From: Ascaphus truei
Lineage: Eukaryota; Chordata; Amphibia; Anura; Ascaphidae
Assembly (NCBI GenBank): GCA_036426205.1
Contig: CM071570.1
Coordinates: 4,787,872 to 4,851,871 of the forward strand
DNA: 64,000 nucleotides
Reading direction: 5' to 3'
The stretch's first letter is position 1. Every line of letters begins with the position of its first letter. This document shows positions 11,940 to 22,760 of the stretch, one piece after another. The translations under genes and the position numbers were made by a program. The notes below the pieces were generated by a model. It was not told the DNA's origin. It made no database searches and was given only the letters and a program-made list of their open reading frames with translations.

Positions 11940-14680
11940 GAGCCTGAAGATAAAATGGGGGAGCTTGAATTTATAGCTGCAAGGAGCAGTATGAACATAG
12001 GCATTACTGAAACATGGTGGGATGAAACTCATGAAGGACAGTTAATTTAGAGGGTTATCTTTTTTGGAAGGATCGAACAAATAGAAGGGGAGGTGGAGTT
12101 GTTTATATGTTTAACCGGATCTAAAACCTATTATAAGGGATGATGTCTATGAGGGAATGATGAAAATGTAGAGACTTTGTGGATAGAAATTAGCAGTGGA
12201 GGTAAAGTTAAAGAAAATGTTTGTGGGAATAGCATATAAACACACAATATCTCTGAGATTGAAGAAGCTAAAATACTTTTGCCAATGTAGAAGGCATCAA
12301 AACTAGGTCATGTTTGCATATGGGGGATTAATTATCCAGACATAGACTGGGGCAATGAGATTAGCGTTTACAACAAAGGGAACAGGTTTTGGGGGTGTTA
12401 TAGACAATTATATGACCCAAATATTGAGGAACCAACCAGGAGAGGGGCATTTCTGGATTTGGTCATACAAACCATGTAGATGTAATAACAAATATTCAAG
12501 TCCTGGAACATTTGGGTAACAGTGATCATAACATGGTCTCATTTGAAATAAAATATCAAAAACAGATTAATTGGGTTCAACAAAGACTTTAAACTTTAGA
12601 AAGGCAGATTTTAAAACTGAGGTCTAATCTACAAGTATACATTGGGATGATGTTTTTTGCAGTGAAAAAAATGTGAAGATAAATGGGCAGTCTTTAAAAC
12701 ATTGTAGAAAAGCACACTTATCAGTGTATACCCTTGGGTAATAAGTATAAAGAAGTAAGTCAAAACCAATGTGGCTAAATAAAAAGGTAGGGAGGAAATG
12801 GACAAAAAGAGGAAGGCGTTATATTCTTAAAGGCAGAAGGGAAGAGATATCGTACCAGAATTATAAGGAATGTAACAAAAATTGCAAAAGGGCAATCAAA
12901 TAAGCAAAAATGGATAATGAAAAAAGGATTGCAATAAAAGTAAGGTCAACTCTAAAAAGTTCTTTAAGTACCTTAATAACAAAAAATGAGAAAGAAAATA
13001 AGGACCCTTCAGTGTGGATGGGTAGGCAGATTATTGGTGATAAGGAAAGCAGAGGTATTAAACAAATTCTTTGCCTCTGTGTTTACCAGGGAAGAATAAT
13101 GTTCAATAGTAGTGCCGCAGGAGGAAGCCACAACCTCCATATTAATGAACAATTGGTTAACTGAGGAAGAGTATGATAAGGACTTGAAAAAATTAAAGTA
13201 AAAAAGGCACCTGGCCCCGATGGCAACATTCCAAGAGTTCAAGGAGTTAAGCTCAATAATAGCAAAACCATTATATTTAAATTCAAGGACTCCATTTCCA
13301 CAGGCTCTTACCACAGATTTTGGTAAAGCAGATATGGTGCCTATATTTAAAAAGGAGCTAGATCACAACCGGGAAATTACAGACCTGTAAGCCTGACTTC
13401 AATAGTAGGGAAACTACTGAAGGTTTAATACAGTATAATATTCAGGAATACCTATGAAAAAAAAATTATTAGTAATAATCAGCATGGATTTGTGATGGAT
13501 ATATCTTGCCAAACTAACCTTATGTTTTCTTTGAGGAGGTAAGTAGGAATTTAGACCAGGGTAATTGCAGTTGATCACCACATACCTCTACTTGATTTTG
13601 CAATGGCTTTTGATACGGTTTCAACAAGAGGTTGGTGTACAAAATAATGAAATGGACTCATAATATATGCACCTGGATTGAAAACTGGTTCAAGGACAGA
13701 CAACAGAGGGTTGTCATAAATGGAACTTTTTCAGGTTGGGCTAAAGTGTTGAGTGGAGTACCTCAGGATCGGTAATGGGACCCCTGCTTTTTAACTTGTA
13801 TTAATGACCTGAGGTTGGGACTAGAGCAAAGTCTCCACTTTGCTGATGATAATAATTTGTTAAGGGAATAGAATCAGAGCAGGATGTAATTTCTCTTCTG
13901 AAGGACTGGAGAGACTGGAAACGTGAGCAGGTAATGGCAGATGAGGTTTAATACAGATAAATGTAAGGTTATGCATTTGGGATGCAAGAATGAAAAGGCG
14001 ATTTACAAATTAAATGGAGATATATTGGGGGAATCCTTGATGGAGAAGGATTTAGGAGTGCTTGTAGACAGCAGACTTAGCAATAGTGCACAATGTCATG
14101 CAGTAGCTGCAAAGGCAAACAAGATCTTATCTTGAATCAAACGGGCAAGGATGGAAGGGAAGTAAACAAATTATGCCCCTTTACAAAGACTAGTAAGACA
14201 CACCTTGAATATGGAGAACAATTTTGGGCACCAATCCTAAGAAAAGACATTATGGAACTAGAGAGGAGTGCAGAGAAGAACCACCAAATTAATAAGGGGA
14301 TGGAGTTTAACTTATGAGGAGAGGCTAGCTAAATTAGATTTATTTACAATAGAAAAGAGGTGTCTAAGATGGGATTGATAACTATATACAAAATTTCAGG
14401 GACAATACAAGGGCTTTCAAAAGAACTATTCATCCCACGGGCAGTACAAAGGACTCGGGGCCATCCCTTAGGTTGGAGGAAAGGAAATTTCACCAGCAAC
14501 AAAGGAAAGGGTTCTTTACAGTAAGGGCAGTTAAAGTTGGAATTCATACCCATGGAGACTGTGTGGCAGATACAATAGATTTGTTCAAAAAAAGGTTTGA
14601 CAACTTTTTAGATGGGAAATGTATACAGGGATATACCAATAAGTATAAATGGGAAGGATGTTGATCAGGGATTAATCCGA
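11940..14680 (+). pseudogene. CR1-type LINE ORF2 (endonuclease + reverse transcriptase), decayed
   Basis: An ITETWWDETHEG-like endonuclease block occurs at about 12,000-12,035, and a polymerase domain lies downstream: an AFDTV-like motif (about 13,605), a GVPQ...GPLLFN-like motif (about 13,757-13,795), a FADD-like catalytic motif (about 13,840), and then the thumb-region block FNTDKCKVMHLG...EKDLGVLVD (13,945-14,090), which is the best preserved part and characteristic of CR1-like elements. The normal enzyme nicks target DNA and copies LINE RNA at the nick. There are many stops and small indels, so it is dead. Its end is not sharply defined; the sequence becomes unrecognisable near 14,700. 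Confidence 0.75.
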
Positions 14681-14699
14681 TTGCCAATTGTTGGAGTCA

Positions 14700-15137
14700 G
14701 GAAGGAATTAATTTTCCCTAATGGTTTTTTTTTGTTTGCCTTCCTTCGGATCAATAAGTAAGTATAGAATATAGATAAAGTATCTGTGTCTAAATTTGTC
14801 CTAATGTTTCATAGAGAACGGTTGCCACTTGATAAATGTTATTTGGTAATAATATAGAGCAATAAAGTGTTAAACACATTATGGTCTCAGCGGACCCAAA
14901 ATAGTGCGCAAAAAAAACATATTGAGCATTTAAGGTCAAGGGCGGACCTATAGACATAATAGTCCTCAAACAACTTCCGTTAAAAGGTCACGGCGGACCA
15001 CAGTTCACATAATCAAGGGGTTTGCCATGTCTGAGAACGGTATACAAGTTCCCCAGAAGGTGTGGTGTCTTAACACCAATATACTGGCGTGTTTCCTGTA
15101 CTGAGGTGTCGCCCCAATGTAACGGCAGGACTCGACG
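14700..15137. other. Unclassified repeat sequence right of the CR1 remnant
   Basis: No coding signal. It contains three spaced GGCGGACC/GCGGACC-like words (about 14,889, 14,942 and 14,992), hinting at an internal short repeat. It belongs to the hammerhead-bearing block inserted in Tc1-A. Confidence 0.4.
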
Positions 15138-15176
15138 TATGACGCGTTTCGCGTGATTGGACACGCTACTTCAGAA
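15138..15176 (-). ncRNA. Hammerhead-ribozyme-like motif 2
   Basis: Minus strand: core CTGAAGTA, a perfect 5-bp hairpin (GCGTG/CACGC, loop TCCAAT), GAAAC, palindrome ACGCGT, then C. It lies close to the right end of the 5-kb block inserted in Tc1-A. Confidence 0.5.
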
Positions 15177-15192
15177 AAGGAGGAGTCTCATA

Positions 15193-15243
15193 ATTTTAAG
15201 ACTGCTAAGGAACAGATGTTTGTTATTATGTCTGATATGTAAA
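15193..15243 (+). mobile_element. Tc1-A, middle fragment
   Basis: About 50 bp matching the inner part of the Tc1 right inverted repeat (GCTAAGGAACAGATG and CTGATATGTAAA). It continues the element after the 5-kb insertion and ends in GTAAA, which is repeated at 52,856-52,860 beyond the gypsy element. Confidence 0.85.
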
Positions 15244-16144
15244 TGTAACACGAAGCTCACCCCAAACGAAGCGGAAAGGCGGTACTGAAGTAGGGAATTG
15301 GTTAATACTGTCCCAAAGCCATGTGGGCACGCCTAGGATGTAGAGTAGTATGCAAGCCAGGTCAGGATTATAGATTGGAAAATAGTCGTAAGTACTTGCC
15401 AGGTCAGGAGTGGAGAGTTGCGGATTGTTGGAGGTACTTAGCCAGGTCAGGACTGGAGACAGGAGAGATGGCCGTTCGTTGCCGGATCAGGAGAGGAGAG
15501 GTGCAGAGTCCAAGATATATGCAGGGTCAGGCAACAAGAGGTTAACAAGTTAGACAAGGCAAGGTCACAGGAACTGGAATGCAGCAAGGCATGGCGTACA
15601 CTAGACTATGCTCAGCAATGAGAGTATGCAGCAGGAAGATATATAAAGGAAGGGCGTCCAATATCCAGCCAGAGCGGAACTGGGAAGTAGCTCCAATAGG
15701 CTGCTGGTGCCAGAGGTGGCCCTATGATGCAGCCTAATCAGGGATGGGGGCGGAACCGATCGTGCGCCGACCGCGAGTGTCACGGAGGTCAGGGGGTGGA
15801 GCTGAGGTGCGCATCAACTCCCACGCCGGTCTGTCTATCATTAGTGCGGATTGGGGAGGAACCGATGGCTCGCCAACCCGCGCGTCAAGGAGGTCAGGGG
15901 ATAGAGCTGAGACAGTGTCACTCCCATGCCGGTCCTGTCTATCATTAGAGCGGGGGTGGAGCTTGGAACAAGCATCAGTGGGGAGGCTGATGTGCGCACC
16001 CATCGTGCGTCAGATGGGGGGCAGATGCAAGAACCCTGGGTGGAGACTCAAGCTGCGCAAGTCACTCGCGCTAACGAGATCACGAGGCAGCGACATCCTG
16101 TGTGTCAGTCACAGAAGGGTTATTGAGGTGAGGTGAGGAGACGG
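15244..16144 (-). repeat. Chromodomain gypsy element, left LTR (3' LTR)
   Basis: This starts TGTAACACG and is collinear with 51,919-52,855, for example around AAACGAAGCG, CCAGGTCAGGA and GGGGCGGAACCGATC. It contains internal repetition of CACTCCCACGCCGGTC/CATTAGAGCGG-type words. The right edge is lost in the assembly gap that follows. It is the 3' LTR because the element reads on the minus strand. Confidence 0.85.
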
Positions 16145-16226
16145 NNNNNNNNNNNNNNNNNNNNNNNNNNNNNNNNNNNNNNNNNNNNNNNNNNNNNNNN
16201 NNNNNNNNNNNNNNNNNNNNNNNNNN
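16145..16226. other. Assembly gap (82 N)
   Basis: A run of undetermined bases. The end of the left gypsy LTR and the extreme C-terminus of its polyprotein fall in or next to it. The true gap length is unknown. Confidence 1.
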
Positions 16227-16239
16227 GATGGCTTATCAG

Positions 16240-16619
16240 GGAGTTTGGAATTAAAAATGCAAACCAGTCTGGCTGCGTGGACTCGATGACTCGGATTCCA
16301 GGATCTGTCCTCTGGACCGAAGCCTCTCCAATACACCAGATAATGCAGGGATCCTCTCGAGATCTTCGAATCAAGAATAGATTGAATCTCATACTCAGGT
16401 TGGCCTTGAACCACGAGTAGAAGTGGAGGGAACCAGAACTGAAAAGGCATTCTGGACCACAGGTTCAAGAAGTGAGACATGTAACACGGAATTGATACTA
16501 TGGAAGACAGGAGAGCGAGCCAATACGCAACCGGATTGATCCTCTTGGAAATGGAGAAGGGTCCAAGAAATCTGGGTGTGAATTTCATAGCGGGGACATT
16601 CAGCCTGATATTCCTGGAT
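16240..16619 (-). pseudogene. Gypsy polyprotein C-terminus: integrase tail + chromodomain
   Basis: On the minus strand this reads through the integrase C-terminal block (segments KFTPRFLGPF and RINPVAYWL) into a chromodomain with LHYLVYWRGFGPED and W-NP residues. Chromodomains on the integrase tail define chromoviruses and are thought to steer integration toward particular chromatin. The reading frame is open from about 16,600 to 16,245. It is the missing 3' part of the polyprotein at 48,150-51,916: the two pieces are separated by the long-LTR element inserted with the 5-bp duplication GACAA (16,620-16,624 and 48,145-48,149). The whole gene is broken by that insertion and by frameshifts elsewhere. 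Confidence 0.85.
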
Positions 16620-16624
16620 GACAA

Positions 16625-18442
16625 TCTCACAGGGATGGTTGTTAACCCGGTAATAAAGGGGTTACTCCCAATCTGGCAACCACTACAACCGACCAGGAGG
16701 CGAGGGGTTAATGTAATTAGGTCTAATACTTTGTATGCATTTCCCTGCTTCAGCACAAAATGTATTCCTCCCTTCAGTTTTAATATATGTCCTGGTTACC
16801 TGTGTTTTTACCCATACAGTGTATGCACCAAGTACATGCACTGGGATCAGGTCGGGAGGGAAAGGGTTAATGGTGTTTGTATGTTTATAACCCTTTGTTC
16901 CCCTTCCTGCCTTTTCACCCTCCATTTGCAACACTGTCCCATAGGTCGCCATTGGAGCTCCATAGGAGTCTATGGAGATTTCAAGGTTTTGGGCCCGATA
17001 CCTAAGAAGACCAGCAGGTAGAGCCTGAGCGGATGAGCGATGCTCCCCTTTGAAATGAATGGTGCAATGCATTTCAATGGGAAAACCTCAAGTCCGGTCT
17101 CTAAGAATGAGTTGGCTGTCTGCCAAACGGCAATATCGAAAGCCGATACAAACCTCCAAGAAAGAGCTTTGATCGCTAAATTGCCGTGGGAACTAGGTTA
17201 CGGCCAAGTTCACCATCAAATAAAGTTTTTAACTCCGGTTCTGGGGCAGCTAGCAATAAACTTCTTTTTGCCCCTAGCTTGGGGGGCCCCCTTACTTGAC
17301 CCCAACTGGGTCTGACGTGCAATGGCGGCGAGAAAGGGTCGCGCCCGCCACAAGGGTCACGCCATTGACCGCAATGGCGGAGAAAAGCCGCTAGGTTTTA
17401 AAACGCTAAGTGTGAAAGTTCACAAACCTAAAACCATTATCTCTGGTTCGGTGAGGGCTAGAGGACTAGGATTTGGCCACCATGCAGTCACAGCTCCGGC
17501 ATGATTGCATGGCAATTTCCAGCCCTCCCCCACCAACCGAACGGAGTATGGTTAACTGTTTAAAGTGTGGTTCTGCCATTGACTTCAATGGCAGAGAAAT
17601 GCAACTTGTTAAACATGTGGTTTTAAAATCAAATAGTGTTATCTCCGGTTTGGTGGGTTGCAGCAAGCTGAAAGTTGGCCACCATGGAGAGTCCACTCCG
17701 TCATGAGGGCATGGCAATTTCTAGCCCGCTCGGCTCAACAAAACGGAATATTTTAATATATGTAAGATATTAAAAATGTACTGTATTTCACGTCTCCTGT
17801 AAAGCCAGCGAAAGTCACTGGCCCATAAGGTATGTTAATGGCCAGGAGGTGACATTATGTCTTCAGAAAGACCACTGATCAAAGGCTCATCCCCCCAGAT
17901 TGTGTATACAGGATGGAGATAAAGCAGACATGGCAATTTTGAACTGTGCCATAATTTACACCTCCAGTCAGGATTCCCCGTCCCTGGTCCCCATCTGGCA
18001 GACTTGGAGACGCAAATTCTTTAGAATGTGGTTAGGGAAATGGGACCCTGACTGAGGGATTAAGTGCATGTGCCAGCCACAGGGGGGCAGGTAGTATAAT
18101 GCTTCCCACATGAGCTGGCAAAAGGTAATTGGGTCCAGGTAATTGTTAACCAATACCTGAGACCCAATGTTAGGGTATAGAGCCCAAACCACATATAAAT
18201 GATTGCAAGCCCTATACCCAGTGTTCTTCATGATTTTACCTGATGCCTGAGGCACTGCTAACCTGAATCCTGGTTATTTCATTGTCCCCTTCCCAAGTAA
18301 GTGTATTTATTCCGTTTCTTATTTGTCCAACCTTGTGTGTTCACCTTATTTTAAGGAATAAAATCTCTTTATCATATCACAGTCGTATTCAATTCAACCC
18401 AGTTATTTGGCGTATATGATAACCCTGTAAGCTACCATGACA
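16625..18442 (+). repeat. Long-LTR retroelement, 5' LTR
   Basis: 1,818-bp LTR collinear with 45,538-48,144. The termini are an inverted pair, TCTCA (TGTCA in the other copy) and TGACA, and the LTR is flanked on the outside by GACAA. It carries an AATAAA-type signal near its end (GGAATAAAATCTC, about 18,355). Inside there is a duplicated block around CCATTGACTTCAATGG / CCATTGACCGCAATGG (17,350-17,720). It has about 150 bp more than the other copy after removal of that copy's insertion. Confidence 0.9.
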
Positions 18443-18475
18443 GGTTTATAATAAACTGGTGGCAGCCATGGGATT
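18443..18475 (+). promoter_or_regulatory. Candidate primer-binding site of the long-LTR element
   Basis: The sequence TGGTGGCAGCCATGG begins at about 18,459, shortly after the LTR end. TGG at the start is expected for pairing with the CCA end of a tRNA. The tRNA species was not identified, and the spacing (about 16 bp from the LTR) is long for a typical site. Confidence 0.35.
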
Positions 18476-18599
18476 GAATTGAATCTGTGTTACAGTTTAC
18501 TGTGGGACTCTGTAACACAGCGGGAACTCGTGTCAAGTGCGAGTTCCTAAGGCTACTGATATTGGACACACTGTTGTACAACAAGGGATATAACACCAC

Positions 18600-19036
18600 C
18601 TCATTGTTCCCCTACTTGCGCGAAGCATTTCCTCAGGAGCGCAAGTGCCGGGCATCCATCTGACTGGACCCGGGCACAGATGCGGGAGAAATTAATCACG
18701 TATGGGCTGGAAGTTGCAGCCAATAGAGCTGAATTGGAAGCAGCAATAATAGAGCACGAAGCCCGGCCGGCGGGGCTGGAGGGGCAAGAAGCCACAGCTT
18801 CTGCCGCCGTACACATCAACCCGGCCGGAGTGCCATGGAGGGATCCAACTCTGGGTCGGCAAAGACTTGGGGAGGGAGCGGGTGAACTCCAGGATCACTG
18901 GAGTCTTGTAGCAGGAGGGGCACTGGACGTTGCGGCGACCAGTCCATTTTCCCCTGAAGTGCTGGCAAGGGTAACTGCATGGGGAGAGAATGTGTCCCAG
19001 GAGGAGTGGCTACAGTTACTGGCACTGGCGATGAAC
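18600..19036 (+). pseudogene. Gag of the long-LTR element, N-terminal part
   Basis: An open frame from about 18,680 to 19,036 encodes a hydrophilic, alanine- and glutamate-rich segment ending EEWLQLLALAM. The same ending recurs at about 19,915-19,945 in the downstream gag piece, and the 150 bp before each ending are also alignable, so the two pieces are either duplicated gag segments or gag interrupted by an insertion. It sits directly after the LTR and candidate primer site, as gag should. No matrix or capsid fold can be named from sequence alone. The sequence at 19,037 changes abruptly to a hammerhead-like repeat. Confidence 0.55.
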
Positions 19037-19067
19037 CTGATGAAGCCGAAGTCTCAGCGAAACGCGT
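19037..19067 (+). ncRNA. Hammerhead-ribozyme-like motif 3
   Basis: Core CTGATGAA, then GAAAC with palindrome ACGCGT and A. Only two base pairs of helix II remain, so it is decayed or inactive. It marks the start of a repeat inserted in the gag region. Confidence 0.4.
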
Positions 19068-19775
19068 AGCTCCTAGCTGGCCATTATTTTTGTCCAAGTA
19101 CAGCCTCCGTCGCGGTCGCAGAGTCAAGCTGCCTGGCGTCATCACCACTTTTCCCTGCTTTCTGGACACGGCAGCAGGAACTGCAGCTTTAGTACTTGCG
19201 CCCGCATTACGGGTGCTGACCAGGACTTTGTTGTGATGTGAGTGCCTTGCCTTTATATATTTTTCAATTATTGATTAAATATGGCGATTTTTTCACTAAA
19301 TCACTTGCCTCACCATCTGTTCGTGTATTCCACGTGGGAGAAGCAGGGATTGAGGATAGAGGAACAGAGCGAGGGTTCCCTTTACCCTACCTTCCAGTTA
19401 TCCGGCCCCCTGATGTATGGACCGGGGTACGATTACTGAACTATGACAGATACCTCTTGATGTGATTGTACTTACACTAGGCCGTGTAAGTATTATTGAT
19501 ATATATTGTTCATTTCGTCCCCCTTCCCTGCCCTCCTGGCTTTTCTTACCCTTGAGATTTGTTTAACCTGAAGACTGCTGAAATCTGTTTAACTCTTGCT
19601 CCTCCTTGTTTTTCCTGCTTGTTTCTACTGCCGATGAACCTACCCGCTTACCTCCTCCCTGCATATGGGGACCGGACTTTTCCCCAGCTGAACCATCACA
19701 GCTCCTCAGTTTGCGGAGGACACCAACCAGCCCGGAATGCAAGGGGTTAACTTAGCCCTGGGGCTGCAAGGACAT
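19068..19775. mobile_element. Inserted repeat within gag region
   Basis: No coding signal related to the flanking gag. It is bounded by the hammerhead-like motif on the left; the right edge is uncertain. Pyrimidine-rich and AT-rich stretches (TTTATATATTTTTC near 19,250) are seen, but no family could be assigned. Confidence 0.4.
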
Positions 19776-20825
19776 GAAGGAGAGCGGGGTGCCACCTGGA
19801 TCTTAGTGGTTTAGCACCCGCAGAGGCAGGGAGGCTGGCTGCTGTGGCAGTGGTACTATTCAACCCTGCCCTGATATCTTTCATGAACTCGTTGGAGAGG
19901 GGGTCATGACAGCAGAATGACTACAGCTGCTGGCCCGGGCAATGGTTACAGCGGAGGTCAAGCAGGAGAGCCTGGCAGAGGAGAGTGTACCCAGCAGAGC
20001 CTCGGTGAGCAAGGAAGCAGCTCCCAGTGATGTAGCCATGCTGGCTAAGGGGGCCAAGTATAAAACTCTGTGGACTCCCAAACCCACAGTGCGCAAGAAA
20101 GCGTTGAATACCGGGGAGTCCAAGTATGAGAGACAGTGCTACTTTTGTTACCAGAAGGGACACATCAAAGCCCATTGTCCAGACAGTGAGCTGTCTGGCA
20201 GAGAACCCCATCAGGGGCACCGCTCACAAGCTGCTAAGGGGTCAGATGCCCGTGACTGGCTGACCATCACAGAGAATGCAAGCACAGCCATGGAAACAAC
20301 CCCAGAGGGACGTCCCACGGAAAATCTGCCCTTATTCCTTCAACCCCAGTAGCAGTGAGCAGAGGATGTCCCAGTGCATCAGTCAAGATGCAGCCTGCAG
20401 ATGTCCGGAGCAGGCACCCAGGGAGGGTTACGTTTGGTGGCCGGCAAGCAGGCAGCTTGCCAGATTTGGGTGCTGCTAAAATTCTGGTGCAGCCAGAAGA
20501 TTTGAGGGGGGAGGGGGATTTGTCCAATGTAACTGCTGAGGTGCGCCGTGGCAGTGAACTCGAACCAGCGTCCAACATGTTTGCTGAGGAATTGCCTGCA
20601 GTTGCAGCGATTCCTAGGAGCCTGACATCAGGGAGCGCAGTAGAAACCACTCCAGTTCCCCTGCATTTGGAACCTACGTTTCCAGAGGTCTTTGAGGAGA
20701 CCAGTGAGGTAAGCCAGACCCAGTCGCAGACTGACAATGACTTACTGTTCCCTATTACTGTACCCAGTTGCCCCCCTGTAGGAGGGACCAGTGGGTGGCT
20801 GGAGATAGGGATACCGGAGGTATGA
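19776..20825 (+). pseudogene. Gag of the long-LTR element, C-terminal part with zinc knuckle
   Basis: The frame 19,942-20,352 contains a textbook CCHC zinc knuckle, C-X2-C-X4-H-X4-C (20,137-20,178; segment CYFCYQKGHIKAHC), the RNA-binding nucleocapsid signature of retroelement Gag. A second frame (20,355-20,825) continues with a Glu/Pro/Ser-rich linker of the kind found before a protease, but no protease, reverse transcriptase or integrase follows: the sequence turns into a minisatellite at 20,826. Either pol was lost or this family is non-autonomous. The upstream edge (about 19,776) is set by similarity to 18,890-19,036. Confidence 0.7.
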
Positions 20826-21260
20826 GGGACATGGAGGGAAATGAGGGGGAAGGGGGGAAACAGGGGGAGAGGATGGGAGGGAAGGGGTGGGCGAGACAAT
20901 GGGTGGGAAGGGGTGGGCGAGAGAATGGGAGTGAAGGGATGGGTGAGAGAATGGGAGGGAAGAGGTGGGCGAGAGAATGGAAGGGAAGGGGTGGGCGAGA
21001 GAATGGGAGGGAAGGGGTGGGCGAGAGAATGGGAAGTTAAGTGGTGGTTGAGAGAATGGGAAGGAAGGGGGGGTGAGAGAATGGGAGGGAAGGGGTGGGC
21101 GAGAGAATGGGAGGGAAGGGGTGGGTGAGAGAATGGGAGGGAAGGGGTGGTGAGAGAATGGGAGGGAAGGGGTCGGGGAGGGAAGTGGTGGGTGAGAGAA
21201 TGGGAGGGGGAGGGGAATGGGGGGTAGGGGAATGGGGGTAGGGGAATGGGGGGGGTCACA
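20826..21260. repeat. GGGAGGGAAGGGGTGGGCGAGAGAAT minisatellite
   Basis: Roughly 15 or more imperfect copies of a 26-27 bp G-rich unit (for example GAGAATGGGAGGGAAGGGG). G runs spaced this way could form quadruplexes. The long proline-rich frame on the opposite strand is an artefact of the repeat. Confidence 0.9.
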
Positions 21261-21504
21261 CACAGACCAGAGAGAGAGAGACAGATATGGCAGTGGCAGT
21301 GTGGGGGTGATTTTTCTTAACCCTTTTGCTGTCAGAGCAGCCAGCATTTGATTTCAAAGCAGGGAAAAAGTGAAGCATGAGAGAGCAGTTAGAACAGCTA
21401 ACTTTTTTTACATAAGTACCTTTTTATTCCTATACCCGTACTGTACTAATTGCTATCCTTAAAGTAAAAATAACATGTTCTAACAATCTCCTAGCTTGCT
21501 TTTG

Positions 21505-21775
21505 ATAGCAGAGAGACAGACACAGACACAGAGAGAGACACACAGACACATACAGAGACACACACATAGACACATACAGAGACACAGACACATACAGAGA
21601 CAAAGACACATACAGAGACACAGACACATACAGAGACACAGACACATACCTAGACACAGACACATACAGAAGCACACACAGACACATACAGAGACAAACA
21701 CACACACAAACACACACAGAGACACACACACAAACACATCCACAGACACACAGAGAGACACAGATACCTCTGCAC
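21505..21775. repeat. (ACACAGAC)n / (ACAGAGACACAGACACAT)n array
   Basis: About 270 bp of CA/GA-rich tandem repeats. Both long frames crossing it are low complexity. Confidence 0.9.
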
Positions 21776-21779
21776 CTCC

Positions 21780-22288
21780 TGTATTTCACACGGGGTTTCG
21801 GGAAGGTGGGGGGGAAGGGGGGGCTTCTGGACAATGTTGATGTGCCCTGACAGACATCTCCGATCCCTCTGCACCTCATAGGGATTGATAGCAGCCATGT
21901 GCTGTTTCTGCAGACTGTGAATATCCCTGCCGGCATCTGCAGCAGCGCCACCTAGCTGATTTTTTTTAAATACATCGATTCTAAAACGCAGACCTATTTC
22001 AGCTGTGTGAAAATAGGAAAATAAGTGTGTCTTAGAATCGAGGAAATACGATATTCAGAGACCCATTATATGTTATGGTGCCATTCTGAGTGAAAGCTTC
22101 CGCTTGCGTACTCGCGCTTGCGGAACGTCGCTCAGCTTTTGGCTACAGGCAAATCTATGTTTCTGTGCTTGCTGGAGAGCAAGTGTGGTCACGAGACCGC
22201 ACAGCCTCCTATCAGAGCGCAGCACAGAAATTAGCTTACACCCTAGAGCGGCCATTTTACAGCACATGTAGAGAGAGAGAGAGGTAGC
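21780..22288. other. Unclassified, likely DNA-transposon remnants
   Basis: At 21,965-22,050 the words GATTCTAAAACGCAG and GTCTTAGAATCGAGG form an imperfect inverted pair like the end of a decayed DNA transposon. 22,090-22,140 has an inverted pair around TCCGCTTGCG / CGCTTGCGGA. No gene seen. Confidence 0.4.
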
Positions 22289-22354
22289 TCCGCTCCCCGT
22301 TCCCTCCGCTCCCCGTTCCCTCCGCTCCCCGTTCCCTCCGCTCCCCGTTCCCTC
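22289..22354. repeat. Four tandem 16-bp units
   Basis: Four near-perfect head-to-tail copies of CCGCTCCCCGTTCCCT with no spacers, so not a CRISPR-like array. Confidence 0.9.
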
Positions 22355-22374
22355 CGCTCCCCTATCTGGATATA

Positions 22375-22397
22375 TGAGGGGATATATATATGTATCC

Positions 22398-22431
<34 letters not shown>

Positions 22432-22456
22432 TAGGATATATATATATTTATATATA
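22375..22456. repeat. (TA)n microsatellite at the left edge of Tc1-B
   Basis: An AT alternating run ending in TA immediately before the Tc1-B terminus. TA is the insertion target of this family. Confidence 0.9.
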
Positions 22457-22760
22457 CAGTCATGTGAAAAAGAAAGTACGCCCTCTTAGAATTCCACGGT
22501 TTTACATATCAGGACATGATAACAATCATCTGTTCCTTAGCAGGTCTTAAAATTAGATAAATACAACCTCAGATGAACAACAACACATGATATATTACAC
22601 CCTGTCATGATTTATTTAACAAAAATAACGCCCAAATGGAGAAACTATGTGTGAAAACTAAGTACACCTATGATTCAATAGCTTGTAGAACCACCTTTAG
22701 CAGCAATAACTTGAAGTAATCATTTTCTGTATGAGTTTATCAGTCTCTCACATCGTTGTG
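22457..22760 (-). mobile_element. Tc1-B, 3' end portion
   Basis: Begins CAGTCATGTG, followed by the Tc1 inverted repeat and 3' untranslated region, and ends inside the last codons of the transposase at CTCACATCGTTGTG (22,747-22,760). The same 14 bp recur at 35,136-35,149, where the rest of the transposase begins. The two parts are one element on the minus strand, split by a 12.4-kb insertion. Confidence 0.9.

Larger units (their letters stand above)
10140..15192. mobile_element. 5-kb block inserted in Tc1-A with 7-bp target duplication
   Basis: Sequence between two copies of ATTTTAA (10,133-10,139 and 15,193-15,199) that interrupt otherwise contiguous Tc1-A sequence. Its right end carries a hammerhead-like motif (15,138-15,176), and its interior is mostly a dead CR1-type LINE. 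The simplest reading is a hammerhead-bearing retroelement inserted into Tc1-A and later invaded by the LINE. Confidence 0.65.

Noticed and set aside
16109..16239. Apparent continuation of the gypsy frame through undetermined bases
   Set aside because: The residues come from the 82-N gap and carry no information; only 16,240-16,619 is supported.
20267..21259. 330-codon proline/serine-rich frame on the minus strand
   Set aside because: It is the complement of the G-rich minisatellite and the gag linker; a repeat of a length divisible by three keeps the frame open.
21430..21951. 173-codon Cys/Val-rich minus-strand frame resembling a membrane or metallothionein-like protein
   Set aside because: It is the translation of the ACAGACACA microsatellite.
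22289..22354. CRISPR-like short tandem units
   Set aside because: Units abut with no spacers, in a eukaryotic repeat context. The same applies to the 66-bp units at 56,275-56,520.
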